64,000 bases of DNA, from contig JAENWW010000002.1 of the NCBI GenBank assembly GCA_016649875.1, positions 20,851 through 84,850 on the forward strand. The letters are read 5' to 3'. Source of the DNA: Coriobacteriia bacterium. Lineage in GTDB: Bacteria; Actinomycetota; Coriobacteriia; WRKU01; JAENWW01. Every line of letters starts with the position of its first letter. Within the stretch, counting starts at the first letter, position 1. Positions 34,372 to 42,695 of this stretch are shown here, piece by piece. The translations under genes were made by a program, and so were the position numbers. The notes beneath the pieces are model-generated. The model saw only the letters and a list, made by a program, of their open reading frames with translations, was not told where the DNA came from and did not search any database.

Positions 34372-34947
34372 ATGGATTTCCAGAAATTCGATACGAAAAA
34401 AATCAAAAAACTCGATGATAAGGCGCGTTTTGAGACTCTCGTGCCGGAGCTCATGTGGGAGGCACTTGGAAGTCCGGACCCGCAAGACATAGTCGACATC
34501 GGTGCCGGAACCGGGCTCTTCTCGGCGCGTTTTGCCGAGATGGCGCCGAATGCGCAGGTATATGCAGTCGACATTGAGGCAGTTATGCTCGAATACATTG
34601 CAGAGAATACTCCATCCTCGCTCAAATCCCGTATCACCACCGTGCAAAGCGCTGAGGTGATCATTCCTCTCGATACCGAAACGATGGATATTGCGGTGAT
34701 GATAAACCTGCATCATGAGTTGGCCGATCCTTTGGGCACATATACTGAAGTATTACGCATAGTGCGCCCGGGCGGTAAACTTCTCATCGTCGATTGGGCG
34801 CAAAACGATTTGCCCGGCGGCCCACCGCAAGATATTCGCGCCACTCCCGAGTCGATTATCGAGCTGCTCATGCACATCGGCTTTGATTCGGCCACCGTTC
34901 ACGCCGGTCTACCGAAGCATTCGATGGTGACGGCCGAAAAGCGGTAG
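34372..34947 (+). CDS. Class I SAM-dependent methyltransferase
   Basis: A 191-residue methyltransferase with the SAM-binding motif I DIGAGTGLFSARFAE, an acidic motif II end VYAVDIE, and later MINLHHEL and VRPGGKLLIVDW. The substrate is unknown; similar proteins in the UbiE/MerR-associated group methylate small molecules. GGAAAGG five bases before ATG 34372 supports that start over the ATG at 34327. It precedes the BaiN-like flavoprotein by 80 bases. Confidence 0.85.
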   Translation: MDFQKFDTKKIKKLDDKARFETLVPELMWEALGSPDPQDIVDIGAGTGLFSARFAEMAPNAQVYAVDIEAVMLEYIAENTPSSLKSRITTVQSAEVIIPLDTETMDIAVMINLHHELADPLGTYTEVLRIVRPGGKLLIVDWAQNDLPGGPPQDIRATPESIIELLMHIGFDSATVHAGLPKHSMVTAEKR

Positions 34948-35027
34948 CCGCTCAGAATCATCGCAAAACAAATGCCTTTCGGGCAAACGTAAACCACTGC
35001 TGCCGAATCGAGTGGAAAGGGGAATGG

Positions 35028-36239
35028 ATGTCGAATCCGAGTGTATTGGTCGTCGGCGGAGGAGCGTCGGGTCTTGCGGCGGCGATTTCTGCTGCACGCT
35101 CGGGCGCAGACGTCACGATTCTTGAAGCGAATACCCGACTCGGCAAAAAGATATTGGCGACTGGAAACGGTCGTTGCAATCTCACGAACACCCGATTGTC
35201 GCTTGATGCCTACAACCATTCCGACTTCGTCGCTCCGGTTCTCGCACGATATTCCTGCGATGATATCCGTGCATTTTTCGACAGCCTGGGCCTCCTCACG
35301 TATGCGGATGAGCAGGGGCGCGTGTATCCGATTACAAATAGTGCCAACTCCGTGCTCAACGTTTTACGACTCGAGTGTAAGCGGCTCGGCGTGAAAGAGC
35401 GCAGCGATTTCGAAGCGGTATCGGTTGAAGGAAAGTCGGCGGGAGCACCGGTCGAAAAAGGCTTTGCGGTAACTGCACGCGGCGGCGAAAAAGTCGTCGC
35501 TGATGCGCTCGTCATCACTGTGGGAGGCGGTTCCTCCATCCTTGCCGACAAGGGATATTCGGAAGAAAAATTCATGCCGATTCTTTGCCCGATAAAAACG
35601 GAAACGCAACTCATCCGAGGGCTATCGGGGATTCGTGTAAAATGTGTCGCTTCGATCTTGTCCGCCGACGGCGGCGAGACGGTTGCGTGCGAAACTGGTG
35701 AACTTCTGTTTCGTGATTACGGAGTCAGCGGCATCATGGTTTTCGATCTCTCTCGTTTTCTTGTGCCTCATGCGTTACTTTCGATAGACTTTTTCCCCGA
35801 CACATCGGCAGGCGAACTCGTGGACGCGCTTTGCGCACGGCGCGCCGCTTTTCCCGAAAGAACGGCCGAGTCTTATTTTGAGGGTATGCTTCATTCGCGC
35901 CTCGCAGAGGTCGTATTGCGTGCAGCCGGCATAGAGTCGAATGTGCTTTCGGAGTACTTGCCGAGTGAAAAACTCGCCGGTTTGTTGAAAGACTTCAGGC
36001 TACGCGTGCTCGGACTCGGTGATGCGAAGCAGGCGCAAGTCACTCGGGGCGGCGTATCGGTTGCTGAGTTTGATTCGCGCACGATGACCTCAGAGCGCGA
36101 CGAGGGACTGTTCGCAGCCGGCGAAGTGCTCGACATCGATGGAAGATGCGGCGGATATAATCTCCATTGGGCATGGGCCTCAGGCCTTGTCGCCGGAATG
36201 GGCGCCGCACGATTCGCAGCCGGGCACCATCATGATTGA
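35028..36239 (+). CDS. HI0933/BaiN-family FAD-dependent oxidoreductase
   Basis: A 403-residue flavoprotein with the dinucleotide-binding motif VLVVGGGASGLAAA at the N-terminus, the family signature LGKKILATGNGRCNLTN near residue 40, and a C-terminal GEVLDIDGRCGGYNLHWAWASG that completes the FAD site. Members include BaiN, which reduces bile acids, but most have no known substrate. AAGGGG precedes the ATG. The stop overlaps the next flavoprotein start by eight bases, so the two are coupled. Confidence 0.92.
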   Translation: MSNPSVLVVGGGASGLAAAISAARSGADVTILEANTRLGKKILATGNGRCNLTNTRLSLDAYNHSDFVAPVLARYSCDDIRAFFDSLGLLTYADEQGRVYPITNSANSVLNVLRLECKRLGVKERSDFEAVSVEGKSAGAPVEKGFAVTARGGEKVVADALVITVGGGSSILADKGYSEEKFMPILCPIKTETQLIRGLSGIRVKCVASILSADGGETVACETGELLFRDYGVSGIMVFDLSRFLVPHALLSIDFFPDTSAGELVDALCARRAAFPERTAESYFEGMLHSRLAEVVLRAAGIESNVLSEYLPSEKLAGLLKDFRLRVLGLGDAKQAQVTRGGVSVAEFDSRTMTSERDEGLFAAGEVLDIDGRCGGYNLHWAWASGLVAGMGAARFAAGHHHD

Positions 36240-37896
36240 GATACGAAACCTCAAGTTTCCTCTCGCAGTTTTTGCTCCCGGTAACGAGGCTGAACTGGAA
36301 CAAGTCGCCGCAAAGCGGTTGGGGATTGTTCCGGAGCATATCGAGAGCATCAAATTACTCAAACGGTCGATCGATGCACGCCACAAGACAGACATTCATT
36401 TCGTCGTCACGCTTGGAGTGGTGCTCAAACAAAGCGCCGACTCTCGAGAGGAAGCCGAAAGACCGAACGAGGAGTCTCTCGTAAGGCGGCTCGGTGACGC
36501 TGAAGTTCTGCTGTCAACGCCCATGCAGCCTTCCGTTCTCCCGGAGCTGAAGACTCCCCCGCGTGTGCGCCCCATAGTAGTGGGGACCGGTCCCGCGGGG
36601 TTGTTTGCCGCTTTGTCACTGGCACGGGCCGGCGCACGACCGATTGTTCTCGAGCGCGGGGCGACTGTCGAAGAGCGTATGAGCGCAGTGAGCGCATTCG
36701 TCCGTGAGGGAACGCTGGACGCTGCTTCCAACATTCAGTTCGGCGAGGGCGGAGCCGGTACGTTCTCCGACGGGAAACTGACGACGAACACCCATAATCC
36801 CCGGTGCCGTATCGTTTTGGAGACATTCGTCGAGGCCGGGGCACCTGAAGAAATCTTGTGGCAAGCAAAGCCGCATATCGGCACGGACCTCCTCACGGGT
36901 GCGGTGATCGCCATTCGCAAAGAAATCGAGCGACGCGGCGGAGAAATTCGCTTCAAGACACGACTCGACGAGATCCTTATTAATGAGCGAAGTGAGCTCG
37001 AGGGCATCATCGTGGAGGGTGAGGATGGTCATCGGGAAGAACTGCCCGCTCAGGTGCTCATTTTGGCCACGGGCCATAGTGCGCGTGACACCTTCGAGAT
37101 GCTTCATCGGACCGGCGCCGACTTGGCGCAAAAGGCGTTTTCTCTCGGTGTGCGAATAGAGCATGACCAAGAAATGATCAATCGCGCACAATACGGCACG
37201 GCGGTCGGACACCCGGCGCTCGGTGCCGCAGATTACAAGCTGTCATGTCATCTGCCATCGGGTCGAAGTGTCTATACATTTTGTATGTGCCCGGGCGGAG
37301 AGGTCGTGGCGGCTGCAAGTGAGCCCGGCGGTGTCGTCACAAACGGTATGAGCCGGTTCGCGCGAAGCGGTGCGAATTCAAACGCGGCATTTCTTGTGAA
37401 TGTCGTCCCCGGTGATTTCGAAAGTCAGCATCCGCTCGCCGGGATTTATTATCAACGCAAATGGGAACAAGCGGCTTTTGAACTCGGTGGGAGAAACTTT
37501 CATGCCCCGGCGCAGCTTCTCGGAGATTTCATGCGGGGCGAGGCATCGTCGGGTCCCGGCGGTGTAGCACCGACGTATCCTCTCGGGGTGCGCTATACCG
37601 ATCTTTCGAAATGCCTCCCGGGTTATGTCGTGGATTCATTGCGCGAGGCGGCCCCGATTTTCGATCGTCGTTTGCGGGGCTTCGCGACAAGAGATGCCAT
37701 TCTCACCGGAGTCGAAACGAGATCCTCATCTCCGGTTCGTGTGGTGCGGGACGAGTCGTTGCAGTCGAATTTGCGTGGCGTATACCCGTGCGGAGAAGGT
37801 GCCGGTTATGCCGGCGGCATTATGTCGGCGGGAGTCGATGGCATTCGCTGTGCCGAAGCCGTATTACATCATTTCAATGAAAGGATTTATGAATGA
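36232..37896 (+). CDS. FAD-dependent dehydrogenase (COG2509 type)
   Basis: A 554-residue protein. About 95 N-terminal residues precede the flavin motif VVGTGPAGLFAALSLARAGA. Later come FGEGGAGTFSDGKLTT, and the C-terminal EGAGYAGGIMSAGVDGI closes the FAD site. The family is widespread and its substrate is unknown. ATG 36232 lies inside the end of the previous gene; a longer reading from 36139 is less likely. It overlaps terC by four bases. Two unrelated FAD enzymes and a TerC protein in one run suggest a shared redox or metal task. Confidence 0.9.
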   Translation: MIEIRNLKFPLAVFAPGNEAELEQVAAKRLGIVPEHIESIKLLKRSIDARHKTDIHFVVTLGVVLKQSADSREEAERPNEESLVRRLGDAEVLLSTPMQPSVLPELKTPPRVRPIVVGTGPAGLFAALSLARAGARPIVLERGATVEERMSAVSAFVREGTLDAASNIQFGEGGAGTFSDGKLTTNTHNPRCRIVLETFVEAGAPEEILWQAKPHIGTDLLTGAVIAIRKEIERRGGEIRFKTRLDEILINERSELEGIIVEGEDGHREELPAQVLILATGHSARDTFEMLHRTGADLAQKAFSLGVRIEHDQEMINRAQYGTAVGHPALGAADYKLSCHLPSGRSVYTFCMCPGGEVVAAASEPGGVVTNGMSRFARSGANSNAAFLVNVVPGDFESQHPLAGIYYQRKWEQAAFELGGRNFHAPAQLLGDFMRGEASSGPGGVAPTYPLGVRYTDLSKCLPGYVVDSLREAAPIFDRRLRGFATRDAILTGVETRSSSPVRVVRDESLQSNLRGVYPCGEGAGYAGGIMSAGVDGIRCAEAVLHHFNERIYE

Positions 37897-38648
37897 ATGA
37901 GTTGTTTTCAATACAGTCCGTTGTGATACTTTTCACGTTGATCGTGCTCGAGTTGGTACTGAGCGTCGACAACATCATTTTCTTGGCGATAGTCTCTCAA
38001 GGCGCTCCGGCCGATAAGCGATCGTTTACGAGGAAAGCCGGTCTCGGTTTGGCGTTGCTCGGTCGTATCGTTATGGTGCTCGGCATATCGTGGTTGCTTC
38101 GCCTCGACATGCAGGTATTTGCGATTTTTGGGCATGCGTTCAATGCAAAGCAACTCATATTGCTAGCCGGTGGCTTATTTTTGACGTTTAAGTCCGTCAC
38201 CGAGATTTACAAGGCAACTGAATTGAGAGAGACGGATGAAGACGAAGCGAATGAAAAGCCAGCCGGAAGCGGAGCCTTGGTGGGAGTTATCCTCCAAATC
38301 ATGATTATCGATATGGTGTTCGCCATGGATTCCGTGCTCACTGCGGTCGGTCTCACGAAGGAATACATTTTGATAATAATAGCGATGACCGTCGCCATAG
38401 TGGGCATGATGTTTTTTGCCGAAGTACTTTCGGAATTCATCGAGCGCCACCCGTCGCTTAAAATGCTCGCTTTGGCATTCTTGGTGTTGGTGGGAGTTTT
38501 GCTCATCGCCGATGGCTTCGGTGATGAAATCAATCGAAACTATGTGTATTTCGCCATTTTGTTCTCACTTGCCGTCGAAGCACTCAACTTCCGTAGGCAG
38601 GCAAACCTCCAGCGAGAAAAAGATACACAGGGACCGGCGGGAATCTAG
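37893..38648 (+). CDS. TerC family integral membrane protein
   Basis: A 251-residue protein with seven or so membrane segments. The conserved acidic motifs ELVLSVDNIIFLAIV and IIDMVFAMDSVLTAVGLT are intact. TerC proteins are linked to tellurite resistance and, more recently, to manganese export that helps metalate secreted enzymes. Its overlap with the flavoprotein gene indicates an operon. Metal specificity is not readable from sequence. Confidence 0.92.
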   Translation: MNELFSIQSVVILFTLIVLELVLSVDNIIFLAIVSQGAPADKRSFTRKAGLGLALLGRIVMVLGISWLLRLDMQVFAIFGHAFNAKQLILLAGGLFLTFKSVTEIYKATELRETDEDEANEKPAGSGALVGVILQIMIIDMVFAMDSVLTAVGLTKEYILIIIAMTVAIVGMMFFAEVLSEFIERHPSLKMLALAFLVLVGVLLIADGFGDEINRNYVYFAILFSLAVEALNFRRQANLQREKDTQGPAGI

Positions 38649-38704
38649 TCGGTGAGGGGGGGCATCCAAGAATACCATTCGTTCAATTTGCTCATGTCGT
38701 TTGC

Positions 38705-38733
38705 TTGACTCATCATGATTTCGGTGGTAACTT
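38705..38733 (+). promoter_or_regulatory. Promoter of the arsR-thioredoxin-permease unit
   Basis: TTGACT (38705-38710) and TAACTT (38728-38733) are 17 bases apart. The palindromic operator begins two bases later, at the expected transcription start. Confidence 0.55.
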
Positions 38734-38734
38734 T

Positions 38735-38764
38735 CTATTAGTTCGAAAATGTTCGAACTAATAG
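38735..38764. promoter_or_regulatory. Perfect ArsR-type operator palindrome
   Basis: Two exact 13-base arms, CTATTAGTTCGAA (38735-38747) and TTCGAACTAATAG (38752-38764), flank four bases. A second, different inverted repeat ATTGAA-N6-TTCAAT lies next to it at 38765-38782. It sits between promoter and arsR start, so ArsR binding would block transcription until a metalloid releases it. Confidence 0.8.
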
Positions 38765-38806
38765 ATTGAATTTATATTCAATGTCAGTGCAGGCAAAGGA
38801 AATGGA

Positions 38807-39130
38807 ATGCGGGTAGGTGATGAAATGATGTCCGACATCGATACATGCGATGCTATTTTTAAAGCGCTCGCCTCAAAACATCGTCGAGATATCCTTCAGA
38901 TGTTAAGCGATGCGGCGCACGCAGGTGAAAAGACCTGTTGCGCACCTGAAGAGATATGCGCCTGTAAAGTATCCGAGCGGATCGGACTTTCGGCTTCGAC
39001 TATTTCACATCATATTTCAGCTTTGCGCGATGCCGGTCTCATATTCGAGCGCAAAGACGGATTGTGGTCGTATTATTCATTGAATCGCGACACGTTGAAA
39101 ATCGTCACAGACTTTTTAAACAAACTGTAG
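38807..39130 (+). CDS. arsR: ArsR/SmtB family metalloid-responsive repressor
   Basis: A 107-residue winged-helix repressor. The recognition helix region is SASTISHHISALRDAGLI, followed by the wing FERKDGLWSYYSLN. Cysteines cluster before the helix (KTCCAPEEICACK), a site suited to As(III) or another soft metal. AAAGGA six bases ahead supports the ATG at 38807. It is followed by a thioredoxin-like protein and an ArsP-type permease. This is the first of two ArsR genes in the window; the second heads the classical ars operon at 52 kb. Confidence 0.92.
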   Translation: MRVGDEMMSDIDTCDAIFKALASKHRRDILQMLSDAAHAGEKTCCAPEEICACKVSERIGLSASTISHHISALRDAGLIFERKDGLWSYYSLNRDTLKIVTDFLNKL

Positions 39131-39165
39131 TTCAAAACTTGATCGGCAGTCGCACCATGCTGCGA

Positions 39166-39187
39166 TATTAGTTCTATAAAATTCGAA
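39166..39187. promoter_or_regulatory. Second, imperfect copy of the ArsR operator
   Basis: TATTAGTTC, seven bases, then TTCGAA: the same two blocks with the same seven-base spacing as in the palindrome at 38735-38764. It lies 15 bases before the thioredoxin-like start, so that gene and the permease probably have an internal ArsR-controlled promoter. A -10-like GATATT overlaps it. Confidence 0.6.
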
Positions 39188-39201
39188 ATAGGAGGAATCA
39201 G

Positions 39202-39444
39202 ATGGAAATCAAAGTATTGGGAACGGGATGTTCGAAATGCAAGAAGTTGGAGGCCGTGGTGCAAGAAGTTATTGCAAAGACCGGGATGACAGCGCAGGTG
39301 TTGAAAGTTACCGATATTCAAGAGATTATGAGCTTCGGCGTCATGTCGACTCCGGCGCTGGTGATTGACGAGAAGCTCGTTCTCGCGGGTCGCGTCCCAT
39401 CCTACGACGAGGTCGTGACTCTTCTGTCTCGCCCAACGGCATAG
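39202..39444 (+). CDS. Small thioredoxin-like redox-active disulfide protein
   Basis: An 80-residue thioredoxin-fold protein with the active site CSKC at residues 10-13 and the cis-Pro region MSTPALVID. It is the short form often found beside ArsR and DUF318/ArsP permeases. It may reduce or bind the metalloid substrate in the cytoplasm. AGGAGG lies 6-7 bases before the ATG. Its base composition is close to that of the host-like flank, unlike the permease that follows. Confidence 0.9.
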   Translation: MEIKVLGTGCSKCKKLEAVVQEVIAKTGMTAQVLKVTDIQEIMSFGVMSTPALVIDEKLVLAGRVPSYDEVVTLLSRPTA

Positions 39445-39471
39445 CGCTCAACAAATGATTGGAGCATTGCG

Positions 39472-40440
39472 ATGGATCCGTTCTACCCACTTCAGCTACT
39501 GGCCGATTGGCTGACCTATACCGTGTTCGGGTTGGATAAGACCGGCAAACTCGGCCTGTCGCTCGACTTCTTCCTGTTCGACGTGCCCAAGGTGCTTATC
39601 CTCCTTGCCGTTGTCATCTTCTTCGTCGCGATCATCCGGTCGTTCTTCCCGCCGGAGAAGACTCGCAAGCTCCTGTCGCACTCCAGGCTCTACGGAGGTA
39701 ACATCGCGGCGGCGCTGCTCGGCATCGTGACGCCGTTCTGCTCGTGTTCGGCGGTCCCACTGTTCATCGGTTTCGTTGAGAGCGGCGTGCCGCTGGGCGT
39801 GACGTTCTCGTTTCTGGTGGCGAGTCCGATGATCAACGAGATCGCGATCATCTTGCTTTGGGGCCTGTTCGGCTGGAAGATCACGGTGCTCTACATAGTT
39901 TCCGGTCTGCTCATCGCAATTACGAGCGGCATCATCATCGGCAAGCTTGGACTTGAGAGCTGGGTGGAGGAGTACGTCTACAAGATCCGGATGGGTGACG
40001 CAGGCGAGCTCGCCGAGCAGACCTGGCCGGAGAAATTCAAGTACGCCAGAGACTACGTTGGAGAAATTGTCGGGAAGGTCTGGCCCTACGTCGTTGTCGG
40101 TATCGCACTCGGTGCGGTCATGCACGGCTACATCCCCGCCGACTTTCTCGCGAAGTACGCGGGGCCGAGCAATCCGTTCGCGGTGCCGATCGCGATACTC
40201 GTCGGCGTGCCTCTCTACAGCAACGCTGCCGGTGTCATCCCGCTCGTGAGTGTGCTGGTGGAGAAGGGTATGGCGATGGGCACCGTGCTCGCCTTCATGA
40301 TGGCCGTCGTCGGCCTGTCGCTTCCCGAGGCGATTATCCTACGCAAGGTGCTCAAGCCCAAGCTCATCGCTGTCTACTTCGGCATCAACGCGATCGGCAT
40401 CATGGCGATCGGCTATCTGTTCAACGCGGTGCTGCACTAG
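39472..40440 (+). CDS. ArsP-type (DUF318) permease
   Basis: A 322-residue membrane protein with about eight helices. The family motif FCSCSAVPLFIGFVESGVPLG with adjacent cysteines is present, and VGVPLYSNAAGVIPL recurs in the second half. ArsP members export trivalent organoarsenicals; others handle metals or are unassigned. It follows arsR and the small thioredoxin. From here the DNA is clearly richer in G+C (39 of 60 bases in 40081-40140, against 28 of 60 in 38101-38160). Its last 97 bases are part of a direct repeat found again at 46142. Confidence 0.88.
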   Translation: MDPFYPLQLLADWLTYTVFGLDKTGKLGLSLDFFLFDVPKVLILLAVVIFFVAIIRSFFPPEKTRKLLSHSRLYGGNIAAALLGIVTPFCSCSAVPLFIGFVESGVPLGVTFSFLVASPMINEIAIILLWGLFGWKITVLYIVSGLLIAITSGIIIGKLGLESWVEEYVYKIRMGDAGELAEQTWPEKFKYARDYVGEIVGKVWPYVVVGIALGAVMHGYIPADFLAKYAGPSNPFAVPIAILVGVPLYSNAAGVIPLVSVLVEKGMAMGTVLAFMMAVVGLSLPEAIILRKVLKPKLIAVYFGINAIGIMAIGYLFNAVLH

Positions 40441-40479
40441 ACGCGGCGCTTCGATCCCCCCTCAGCTACACGCCGGAAT
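40344..40479 (+). repeat. Direct repeat, left copy (136 bp)
   Basis: It covers the last codons of the permease gene and the start of the following gap. The right copy at 46142-46277 has the same length with no gaps and six mismatches by my hand alignment. Weaker similarity (roughly three quarters) continues for about 80 bases into the next gene. The untranslated part is as conserved as the coding part, so this is a DNA duplication rather than protein homology. Confidence 0.9.
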
Positions 40480-40507
40480 GATCCGGCCAGACAGAAGGAG
40501 TACAACC

Positions 40508-40906
40508 ATGCATGACCACACCGAGGTACCGACCGCTGAGCAGGTCTTGGCGAAGATGGCGCAGGAGATGGGCGGGACGCCTGAGACCATGGCGTTGCTG
40601 TCTAAGATCAAGCCGTCCATGGTCGTGGAGCAGGCGCGGAGCAAGCGCTTCGCCAGCGAAGGCAGTTCGATCCCGGACAAGTACCGTCAGCTCATCGCGA
40701 TTGCCGCGGTCGCCGGCAGTGGCACGCCGTCGTGCCTGAAGGTCCAGATCGAGCAGGCGCTCCGACAGGGTATCGAGCCCATCGAGATAGTCGACGCGCT
40801 CGTCGCAGCGCGGTTCGCGCTGGCCTCGACAGTGTTCTCGAACTCGCTCGACGGGCTGCGCATCCTAGTGGACTCCCTCGGTGAGGTATCTGCCGACAAT
40901 GCCTGA
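40508..40906 (+). CDS. Carboxymuconolactone decarboxylase/AhpD-family protein
   Basis: A 132-residue all-helical protein of the CMD/AhpD family (IPDKYRQLIAIAAVAGSG, then QALRQGIEPIEIVDALVAARF). AhpD enzymes use a CxxC pair; here only one cysteine remains (PSCLKVQ), so peroxidase-type chemistry is doubtful. GAAGGAG seven bases before ATG 40508 fixes the start. The stop overlaps the CDF exporter start. A truncated second copy of its first 17 codons lies at 46307. Confidence 0.85.
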   Translation: MHDHTEVPTAEQVLAKMAQEMGGTPETMALLSKIKPSMVVEQARSKRFASEGSSIPDKYRQLIAIAAVAGSGTPSCLKVQIEQALRQGIEPIEIVDALVAARFALASTVFSNSLDGLRILVDSLGEVSADNA

Positions 40907-41870
40907 CGACCACGATCACGCCGGACACGATCACGCCGGTCACGACCACGCGGGGCATGCTCACGTGCACGCAGCGCCGGACACCCTGGGCGCGAAGCTG
41001 CTCATCGGTGTCGCCATCAACCTCGGGATCTTCGTCGTCCAGATCATCGGCGGCCTACTCGCCAACAGCCTCGGCCTGCTGTCGGACGCGGCCCACAACC
41101 TGAGCGATGTCGTCTCGCTGCTGCTGAGTTACGGCGCCAACCGGGTCGGCAAGCAGGCCCCATCACCCGCTCACACTTTCGGTTTTCGACGTGTTGAGGT
41201 CCTGGTCGCATTCTTCAACGCGGCCGCGTTGATCGCGATTGCCGTGTTCGTTGCGTTTGAAGGGATCTTGCGCCTGCTTCACCCCGTTTCGGTTGGCGGC
41301 GCGACGGTCATGTTGGTGGCAGGCGTCGGGATGCTTGCAAACACTGCGGCCGCCTGGCTGCTCAAGGGTCACGACAGCCTCAATGCCCGAAGCGCGTTTC
41401 TCCATCTCGTCGCCGACGCGGTCACTTCGCTCGGCGTCGTTATCGGCGGCTTTCTTATATGGGCGTTTCATTTCAATGCGGCTGATGCGCTCGTTTCGAT
41501 CGCACTGTCGATCTGGATGGTCAATGAGGCATGGGGCATCGTGAAATCGAGCGTCCATATCCTAGCGGAGGGCTCACCCGAGGGTCTCGACTTCTGGGAG
41601 ATCTCCGAGGCGATGGAGGCCGAGGTCGGGGTGAAGGGCGTGCATGCGCTCCACGTGTGGTCGATCTCCTCGACCGAGGTCGCCCTCTCCGCGCACCTCG
41701 AGGTCGACGACGGACGGCTATCGGATGTCACGACAGTTGTGCGTACGGTCAAGGAGATGCTCAAGGAGCGCTTCGGGATCGGTCACCCCACGCTCGAGGT
41801 CGAATGTGCGGTGGGAGGTTGCGCCGGAGGCATGTGCGCACTGGCGGTGCAGGACGGCGAGAAGAAGTGA
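40899..41870 (+). CDS. Cation diffusion facilitator (CzcD-like) metal exporter
   Basis: A 323-residue CDF transporter with six membrane helices and a cytosolic C-terminal domain. Transport-site residues are visible in LSDAAHNLSDVVSL (helix 2) and HLVADAVTSLGVV (helix 5), the HD/HD pattern of zinc-type CDFs. The N-terminus carries tandem HDHAG repeats, a histidine-rich metal loop. It starts inside the end of the CMD gene. Codons are strongly G+C-rich (41 of 60 bases in 41041-41100). Likely substrates are zinc, cadmium or cobalt. Confidence 0.93.
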   Translation: MPDDHDHAGHDHAGHDHAGHAHVHAAPDTLGAKLLIGVAINLGIFVVQIIGGLLANSLGLLSDAAHNLSDVVSLLLSYGANRVGKQAPSPAHTFGFRRVEVLVAFFNAAALIAIAVFVAFEGILRLLHPVSVGGATVMLVAGVGMLANTAAAWLLKGHDSLNARSAFLHLVADAVTSLGVVIGGFLIWAFHFNAADALVSIALSIWMVNEAWGIVKSSVHILAEGSPEGLDFWEISEAMEAEVGVKGVHALHVWSISSTEVALSAHLEVDDGRLSDVTTVVRTVKEMLKERFGIGHPTLEVECAVGGCAGGMCALAVQDGEKK

Positions 41871-41932
41871 GTACCGGGATCTGCGAGAACCTGTGTCCCC
41901 AGAAGGCGATCGGGAAGGACAAAGGAATAGCG

Positions 41933-42220
41933 ATGACAAGCACCGACTACATCTTACCGGGCATCACGGCCGCGCTGCTCGCTAAGGGAGCTCGGATCGG
42001 CGTCGTCGTAGCCATCGTCTCGACTTGGGCGATCAAGCTGCCCATGATCCAGCTCGAACTGCGGCTCTTCGGTTGGAAGTTCACGCTGCTTTGCGAAGGG
42101 CTTCTGTTCGTGTCGGCGTTCATCATGGCTCCTCTGATGGAACTCATTATCGGCAAAGACTGGGGAGCTCGTTTTCGCGACGCCTCTCAAGAAGAAGCGA
42201 GCACAATGGCGGACATGTGA
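41933..42220 (+). CDS. Short membrane protein, probably an N-terminally truncated permease
   Basis: A 95-residue protein with two or three hydrophobic segments (LPGITAALLAKGARIGVV, LPMIQLELRLFGWKFTLL, LLFVSAFIMAPLMELI). The pattern resembles the C-terminal part of DUF318-type permeases, so I read it as a remnant of a larger gene that kept or gained its own start (AAAGGA six bases before the ATG). It may be non-functional. The next 80 bases lead into further gene fragments. Confidence 0.55.
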   Translation: MTSTDYILPGITAALLAKGARIGVVVAIVSTWAIKLPMIQLELRLFGWKFTLLCEGLLFVSAFIMAPLMELIIGKDWGARFRDASQEEASTMADM

Positions 42221-42302
42221 CAGGTTGAGACACGAAGGGGTGTTAGATTGAACACAGAAGACACAGGTGTACCTGTCCGCAAGACCCTGCAGCTGCACTC
42301 TG

Positions 42303-42494
42303 GTGCGCGACGACCCTGTTGCGGTATACGATACCGCCCTGAAGACGGGCAAGCCGATCTACGTGCTCTTCCACTCGCTCACGTGCGACCCATGCATCCA
42401 GATATCCGCTGTCGCTGACCAGGTGGTTATGGAGTATGAAGGCAAGGTGACGTTCGTCAACGCCATCACCGATGACGCCGATGGAGGCGCTCTC
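42303..42494 (+). pseudogene. Thioredoxin-like gene fragment
   Basis: About 64 codons clearly related to the intact membrane thioredoxin at 46387: ALKTGKPIYVLFHSLTCDPC matches ALKTGKPVYVLFHSLTCDPC, and FVNAITDDADGGAL matches FVNAITDDASGQAL. The membrane anchor and the C-terminal third are missing, and the frame closes at 42497 just where the match ends. It is a decayed or recombined copy. Confidence 0.8.
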
Positions 42495-42657
42495 TGAAGG
42501 CATCGGGCGGGTGCGCGCCGATGTCGCGGTCGAGGACATCGGCGTCGAGGATGAGGAGCACGGGGTCGTCGTGGGTTTTCGAGGATCGCCGACCGTGTTG
42601 ATCGACGGCAGTGATATCGAGCCTAATCCCCAGACGCCGCTCGGGTCTATGGGTTGA
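42485..42657 (+). pseudogene. Second thioredoxin-fold fragment fused out of frame
   Basis: A different frame takes over within the end of the first fragment and encodes RADVAVEDIGVEDEE followed by VGFRGSPTVLIDGSDIEP, the C-terminal signature of another small thioredoxin-like family. The CxxC half is missing. It appears to be the tail of a separate gene joined here by deletion. The remaining bases to 42695 hold nothing recognisable. Confidence 0.6.
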
Positions 42658-42695
42658 CGGCGCTACCGGGTTTCCGCACGCTGTTCGGGACCATC

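Noticed and set aside
40920..40975. Possible CRISPR-like short repeats
   Set aside because: The repeats are contiguous, codon-phased and encode a histidine-rich loop; there are no spacers.
41531..41932. Upstream extension of the 95-residue membrane protein
   Set aside because: The extra codons lie within the CDF exporter gene in another frame and are Arg/Gly-rich; ATG 41933 has its own ribosome site.
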